Source: Caldifarciminota bacterium
GTDB lineage: Bacteria > Hydrothermota > UBA3072 > B12-G15
Direction: 5' to 3'
NCBI GenBank assembly: GCA_021163525.1
Contig: JAGGTX010000208.1
Coordinates: forward strand, 1 to 8,763
DNA: 8,763 bases
Both the position numbers and the translations under genes were made by a program. Within the stretch, counting starts at the first letter, position 1; each line of letters begins with the position of its first letter. The notes below the pieces were generated by a model that was not told the DNA's origin, made no database searches, and was given only the letters and a program-made list of their open reading frames with translations. Below are positions 5,626 through 8,763 of this stretch, in pieces.

Positions 5626-6822
5626 TTATCCTCTTTCAAGGATTGCAATTGATTCTACATGATAGGAATATGGGAACATGTTGAACCCGTAAACTTCAGC
5701 AACTTTAAAACCATCCAGCAACTTTATATCCCTTGCAAGGGTTGAAGGATTGCAGGAGATATAAACTATTCTTTCAGGCTTAATTTCATTCAGGGCAACA
5801 ATAACATTCTTATTTAATCCTTCCCTTGGAGGGTCAAGTACCACCTTTGTTGCACCATTGAAGGCATCAAGATTTTCTTCCACCTTTCCCCTGAAAACCT
5901 TTATGTTCTCAATATAGTTTCTTCTGATATTGTGCATTGAATCATCAGAACCGAATTTTGATTCCTCTATCAATCTGACCTCCTTTACATACCTTGATAC
6001 GGAAAGACCGAATGTTCCAACCCCTGAATAGGCATCAACAACTATGTCTTTTTTATCTGGGGAGAGGAGTTCAGGAAGAAGTTCAATCACTCTCTCCAGA
6101 ATCTCCTTATTAACCTGAAAGAATGAAAGTGGTGAAACAACAAGATTTAGACCCCCTGTTTTAAATTCAAGGAACTCTTCCCTGTTCCACTTTTTATCAG
6201 GGGATATGGAATAATAAACACCTGCCTCATTAAGTATCCTTCTATTTTTCCTCTGGTTAAAATTCCCCTTTAATATTGCAAAGACCCTTTTAGTATCATC
6301 AGTCCGCAGGATTAGTTTTCTCACACCCCTTAATCCCTGAATGTTTTTCCTGACCCTCATTATGTTTTTGTCCTCTATAAAACATTCCTTCATTAAGAAA
6401 GGCCTGTTATCTATCCCGTTATAAGCAGGTCTTCCCTTGAAGGTAGAATACTCAAGCTTGTTCCTGTAATGCTGAAATTTGCCTGAAATAAATTCTTTCA
6501 ACTGAATTTTTATGCCTCCGATTCTTTCAAGTGTTTCCTGAATAAATTCCTCTTTTATCTCAATCTCTGCTTCTTCATTAAGGTGTTGAAGATGGCAACC
6601 TCCACAAACCGTATAATGTGGGCATATTGGTTTTCTCCTCACGGGTGAAGGTTCAATAATGCTCTTGACGGTGCATATGGAGTAATCCTTTTTCTCCCTG
6701 CAGTCTGCCAGAACAGTATCACCGGGTGCAGTGAAAGGAACAAGATGCACCTTTCCATCAAGCCTTGCAAGCCCCATGCCTCCATAAACAACCTTCTCAA
6801 TCCTCAGTTTCTTTTCATCCAA
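5626..6822 (-). CDS. rlmD: TrmA/RlmD-family RNA (uracil-5-)-methyltransferase
   Basis: From a TTG start at 6822 this is a 398-residue enzyme that transfers a methyl group from SAM to C5 of uracil in RNA, probably 23S rRNA. An N-terminal TRAM RNA-binding domain (about 5-60, Y-G-G-M-G-L-A-R-L-D-G-K) is followed by the Fe-S cysteines C67-x5-C73-x2-C76, with C147 as the likely fourth. The SAM site is V-V-D-A-Y-S-G-V-G-T-F-G-L (261-273), then L-D-P-P-R-E-G-L (329-336), the nucleophile C357 in I-S-C-N-P-S-T-L, and H-V-E with the expected catalytic Glu at 390. The start is uncertain. TTG 6822 has an AGGA SD and overlaps the upstream glycosyltransferase by 19 nt. A GTG at 6891 would add 23 residues but has no SD and would lie 88 nt inside that gene. 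The family is certain; the exact uracil (U1939, U747 or tRNA U54) is not. It is the last gene of the glycosyltransferase operon. Confidence 0.92.
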   Translation of the reverse strand: MDEKKLRIEKVVYGGMGLARLDGKVHLVPFTAPGDTVLADCREKKDYSICTVKSIIEPSPVRRKPICPHYTVCGGCHLQHLNEEAEIEIKEEFIQETLERIGGIKIQLKEFISGKFQHYRNKLEYSTFKGRPAYNGIDNRPFLMKECFIEDKNIMRVRKNIQGLRGVRKLILRTDDTKRVFAILKGNFNQRKNRRILNEAGVYYSISPDKKWNREEFLEFKTGGLNLVVSPLSFFQVNKEILERVIELLPELLSPDKKDIVVDAYSGVGTFGLSVSRYVKEVRLIEESKFGSDDSMHNIRRNYIENIKVFRGKVEENLDAFNGATKVVLDPPREGLNKNVIVALNEIKPERIVYISCNPSTLARDIKLLDGFKVAEVYGFNMFPYSYHVESIAILERG

Positions 6823-7631
6823 TTTTTTATCCTGTGGTGGAGTTTTCTTATTCCAAAGACAAGGACACTCATGAATGCTGGAAGTTGCCACAGTTTAAGA
6901 TGTTTTCTTAAATAGTTTATCATGTCTCTATGGAAGTATTCCAATCTTTTTTCGCCGATATTCCTTGTTATTCCTCCCCTGATGTGTATTGCTTTCACAT
7001 CTGGTTCAAACAGGCATTTAAACCCCTTTTGACCAAAACGCTTAAAAAAATCAACATCAGAGAAATAGAGGAAAAAGTCTTCATCAAAACCACCCAATTC
7101 ACTGAGTGCCTTCTTTTTTATCAAAATGCAGCATGACATGGGCTGTGGTGCAATCTGCCTTTTTGTATAGTCAAAATCAGGGTATCTCCACCTGTTAAAG
7201 AAAGGGGAGTTTTTAAACAGGGTAGAGATCCCTGTAAGTAGAAAGACAAAATCCCTGTATGTAGGTATTCTCCTTATGGATTGGATTGTATTACATTTAT
7301 CATCAACCAACCTTGGTGCAACTGCATCAACATTTTCAATATCCTTCAACAGGGTTTCAATGCTATTATCAAGGAAAGTGGTAGGTGTTAAAAGGAAGAT
7401 TGTATCCCCTCTTGACTTTTTTATACCCTTGTTTATTCCTGAAGAATAACCAGAATTTTTTTTTAGGAAGACCTTTTTTACATTGAATTTGTTGATTAAA
7501 TCCCTTGACCTATCGGTGGAGCCATTGTCAACAACAATTATCTCCTTCTCCACTTTCAGGGCAAGAACAGAACTGATGCATCTCTCAATGTATTTTTCAC
7601 CGTTAAAATTGACTATTATAAAAGAGACCAT
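6804..7631 (-). CDS. Family 2 glycosyltransferase (rhamnosyltransferase-like) with altered metal motif
   Basis: This 275-residue GT-A-fold protein shows the GT2 pattern: S-F-I-I-V-N-F-N-G (3-11), the nucleotide-binding V-V-D-N-G-S-T-D (33-40), N-S-G-Y-S-S-G-I-N-K-G-I (59-70), and the acceptor/base region G-G-F-D-E-D-F-F-L-Y-F-S-D-V-D (180-194) with downstream H-I-R-G-G. Such enzymes add sugars in O-antigen, capsule or other surface glycans. Where most relatives carry L-N-P-D after the G-D-x strand, this one reads L-T-P-T (81-84), so the usual metal-binding Asp is missing. There is no signal peptide or strong membrane helix, so it probably acts on the cytoplasmic face. It overlaps the upstream GT4-like gene by 16 nt with no clear SD, suggesting translational coupling. 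The donor and acceptor cannot be read from sequence. Confidence 0.9.
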   Translation of the reverse strand: MVSFIIVNFNGEKYIERCISSVLALKVEKEIIVVDNGSTDRSRDLINKFNVKKVFLKKNSGYSSGINKGIKKSRGDTIFLLTPTTFLDNSIETLLKDIENVDAVAPRLVDDKCNTIQSIRRIPTYRDFVFLLTGISTLFKNSPFFNRWRYPDFDYTKRQIAPQPMSCCILIKKKALSELGGFDEDFFLYFSDVDFFKRFGQKGFKCLFEPDVKAIHIRGGITRNIGEKRLEYFHRDMINYLRKHLKLWQLPAFMSVLVFGIRKLHHRIKNWMKRN

Positions 7632-8758
7632 AGGATTTTTGAGTAATCAGCAGCAAGGTTGCCCCATTCAAATTTCCTGGGGGGTATGGTATCGGTCTTT
7701 TCCCCATTCATCACATCTATAATCACATCTGCTATCTTTTCTGATGAGTAACCTGCATGGATACATCCTCCATTCAGAAGCCTCTTCAATTCTCCTTCCT
7801 CTGAAATCAGGATTATGGGTTTCCCTGCCCTTATGTACTCAAAGGTTTTACCAGGAATTGCATAGGGAGACTCCTCTGGTGTCAGGAGAAGCAGGAGTGC
7901 ATCAGAATTAACAATGGTTTCAATCGCCTCCTTTCTATCAAGGTAGCCTCTATAACGGAAGAAGGGAAATTCCTTAAATCTTCTCATGTATTCAGGAAGA
8001 ATATTCCCCACAACCTGGAATCTGAAGTTTGTTATCCCTTTTCTTTTCAAAATCTCAAGTGCCTCAATAACTATATCCGGGGAGTGGGTTCTGTTGAAAC
8101 TTCCCATATAGGTGAGTGTAAAATCTTTTCCTTTAATTTTTTTTATATCCTTGAAGTCCTCTTCACTGTATCCATTTGTGATGGTAAAAATATTGCCTTT
8201 CCTGTATCTTTTTTTGAACATCTCTGTTAGTCCCGGAGAGAGTGTGATGACGGCATCGGCATTTTTTACAACAGACCTTTCGTATGATTCTGCCATGTTG
8301 TTGAGAAGAGGAAAGAGGTAATTCCCCAGTGTTCCATCAACATAAGGGTCTCTGAACTCGGCAACCCACCTGTATCCCATTTTTTTCAGGATGAGCCCTG
8401 CCACGAAAAGGGAAAATGGAGGGGCACTCACAACATAGATGTCATGTTTTTTCATTGCATTGAATAAAAAAGGGAGTATAAGCACCTTGTTGTCAGGGAA
8501 TGTGAGTTTATCCCTTCTTCCCATTCCCCCTGTCCCGCTCATTTTCCCCAGGTGGAGTGGGTCAATCGTAGGGAATCTCACAACATTCAGCCAATTTGTA
8601 TCAACATCTTTAATCCTCACATATCTTCCTGGATGCGGGGTATAAATTGAAACATCCCACCCCATCCTTTTCAGATGGAGTGGGATTTCAAGATTTCTAT
8701 TTATGCCTCCACCAGCAATGGGTGGAAAATAGTAGGTTATCCAGCCTATGGAGGACAA
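7616..8758 (-). CDS. GT4-like (group 1) glycosyltransferase, 5' end at window edge
   Basis: This GT-B-fold enzyme is seen for 380 residues. The N-terminal acceptor domain opens with G-W-I-T-Y-Y-F-P-P-I-A-G-G-G (5-18). The connecting region has A-E-F-R-D-P-Y (133-139) and N-A-D-A-V-I-T-L-S-P (166-175). The donor domain carries L-T-Y-M-G-S-F (215-221), F-R-Y-R-G-Y-L (267-273) and the nucleotide-sugar loop P-G-K-T-F-E-Y-I-R-A-G-K-P-I (302-315). Relatives are retaining transferases for surface polysaccharides. The only start codon visible near the edge is TTG at 8758, and the frame remains open to 8763. The true ATG may therefore lie a few codons outside the window, and the ribosome site cannot be judged. 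It is the first visible gene of the minus-strand operon and overlaps the GT2 gene by 16 nt. Substrates are not predictable here. Confidence 0.9.
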   Translation of the reverse strand: MSSIGWITYYFPPIAGGGINRNLEIPLHLKRMGWDVSIYTPHPGRYVRIKDVDTNWLNVVRFPTIDPLHLGKMSGTGGMGRRDKLTFPDNKVLILPFLFNAMKKHDIYVVSAPPFSLFVAGLILKKMGYRWVAEFRDPYVDGTLGNYLFPLLNNMAESYERSVVKNADAVITLSPGLTEMFKKRYRKGNIFTITNGYSEEDFKDIKKIKGKDFTLTYMGSFNRTHSPDIVIEALEILKRKGITNFRFQVVGNILPEYMRRFKEFPFFRYRGYLDRKEAIETIVNSDALLLLLTPEESPYAIPGKTFEYIRAGKPIILISEEGELKRLLNGGCIHAGYSSEKIADVIIDVMNGEKTDTIPPRKFEWGNLAADYSKILWSLL

Positions 8759-8763
8759 CTTAC

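Noticed and set aside
6823..6891. GTG at 6891 as the start of the methyltransferase
   Set aside because: There is no SD, it overlaps the glycosyltransferase by 88 nt, and the added residues precede the TRAM domain without family likeness. TTG 6822 has an SD.

Overview
This 8.76-kb window is bacterial: Shine-Dalgarno (SD) sites of the GGAGG type, sigma70-type promoters, two bacterial tRNAs and a TatA protein. GC is moderate (about 40% by eye). Arginine is mostly AGG/AGA and isoleucine often ATA, and the proteins are Lys/Glu/Ile-rich, which suggests a thermophile-like lineage. A candidate phylum such as WOR-3/Hydrothermae is possible, but that placement is only inference. No mobile element, CRISPR array or long gene-free stretch is present.

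Region A (1-1590, minus strand) is a compact operon: tatA, then a protein with a textbook twin-arginine signal and no recognised family, then the first 182 codons of a secreted, beta-rich, probably outer-membrane protein that runs off the left edge. TatC is not in the window.

Region B (1591-1774) is a divergent control region. A strong minus-strand promoter lies so close to tatA that the mRNA would be almost leaderless. A second in-frame ATG with a strong SD lies 90 nt upstream. A perfect 10-bp inverted repeat comes next, then a plus-strand promoter driving a secreted protein whose C-terminus resembles the LPP20/FlgT N-terminal fold (1775-2518).

Region C (2524-5622, plus strand) appears to be one transcription unit from a promoter at 2524: tRNA-Thr(CGU), tRNA-Ser(GGA), a HEAT-like repeat protein starting 11 nt after the tRNA, and an overlapping HD-GYP phosphodiesterase with intact catalytic motifs. 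The HEAT-like and HD-GYP proteins share a homologous ~100-residue N-terminal domain, so they probably act together in cyclic-dinucleotide signalling.

Region D (5626-8763, minus strand) is an overlapping operon read right to left: a GT4-like glycosyltransferase (its 5' end is at or beyond the right edge), a GT2 glycosyltransferase whose usual metal-binding Asp is replaced, and a TrmA/RlmD-family RNA uracil-5 methyltransferase with TRAM domain and Fe-S cysteines. Regions C and D converge with only 3 nt between stop codons and no visible intrinsic terminator.

The main points for follow-up are the tatA/Tat-passenger/outer-membrane cassette with its unusual control region, the paired N-terminal domain of the HEAT-like and HD-GYP proteins, the tRNA-mRNA junction, and the altered GT2 metal site.
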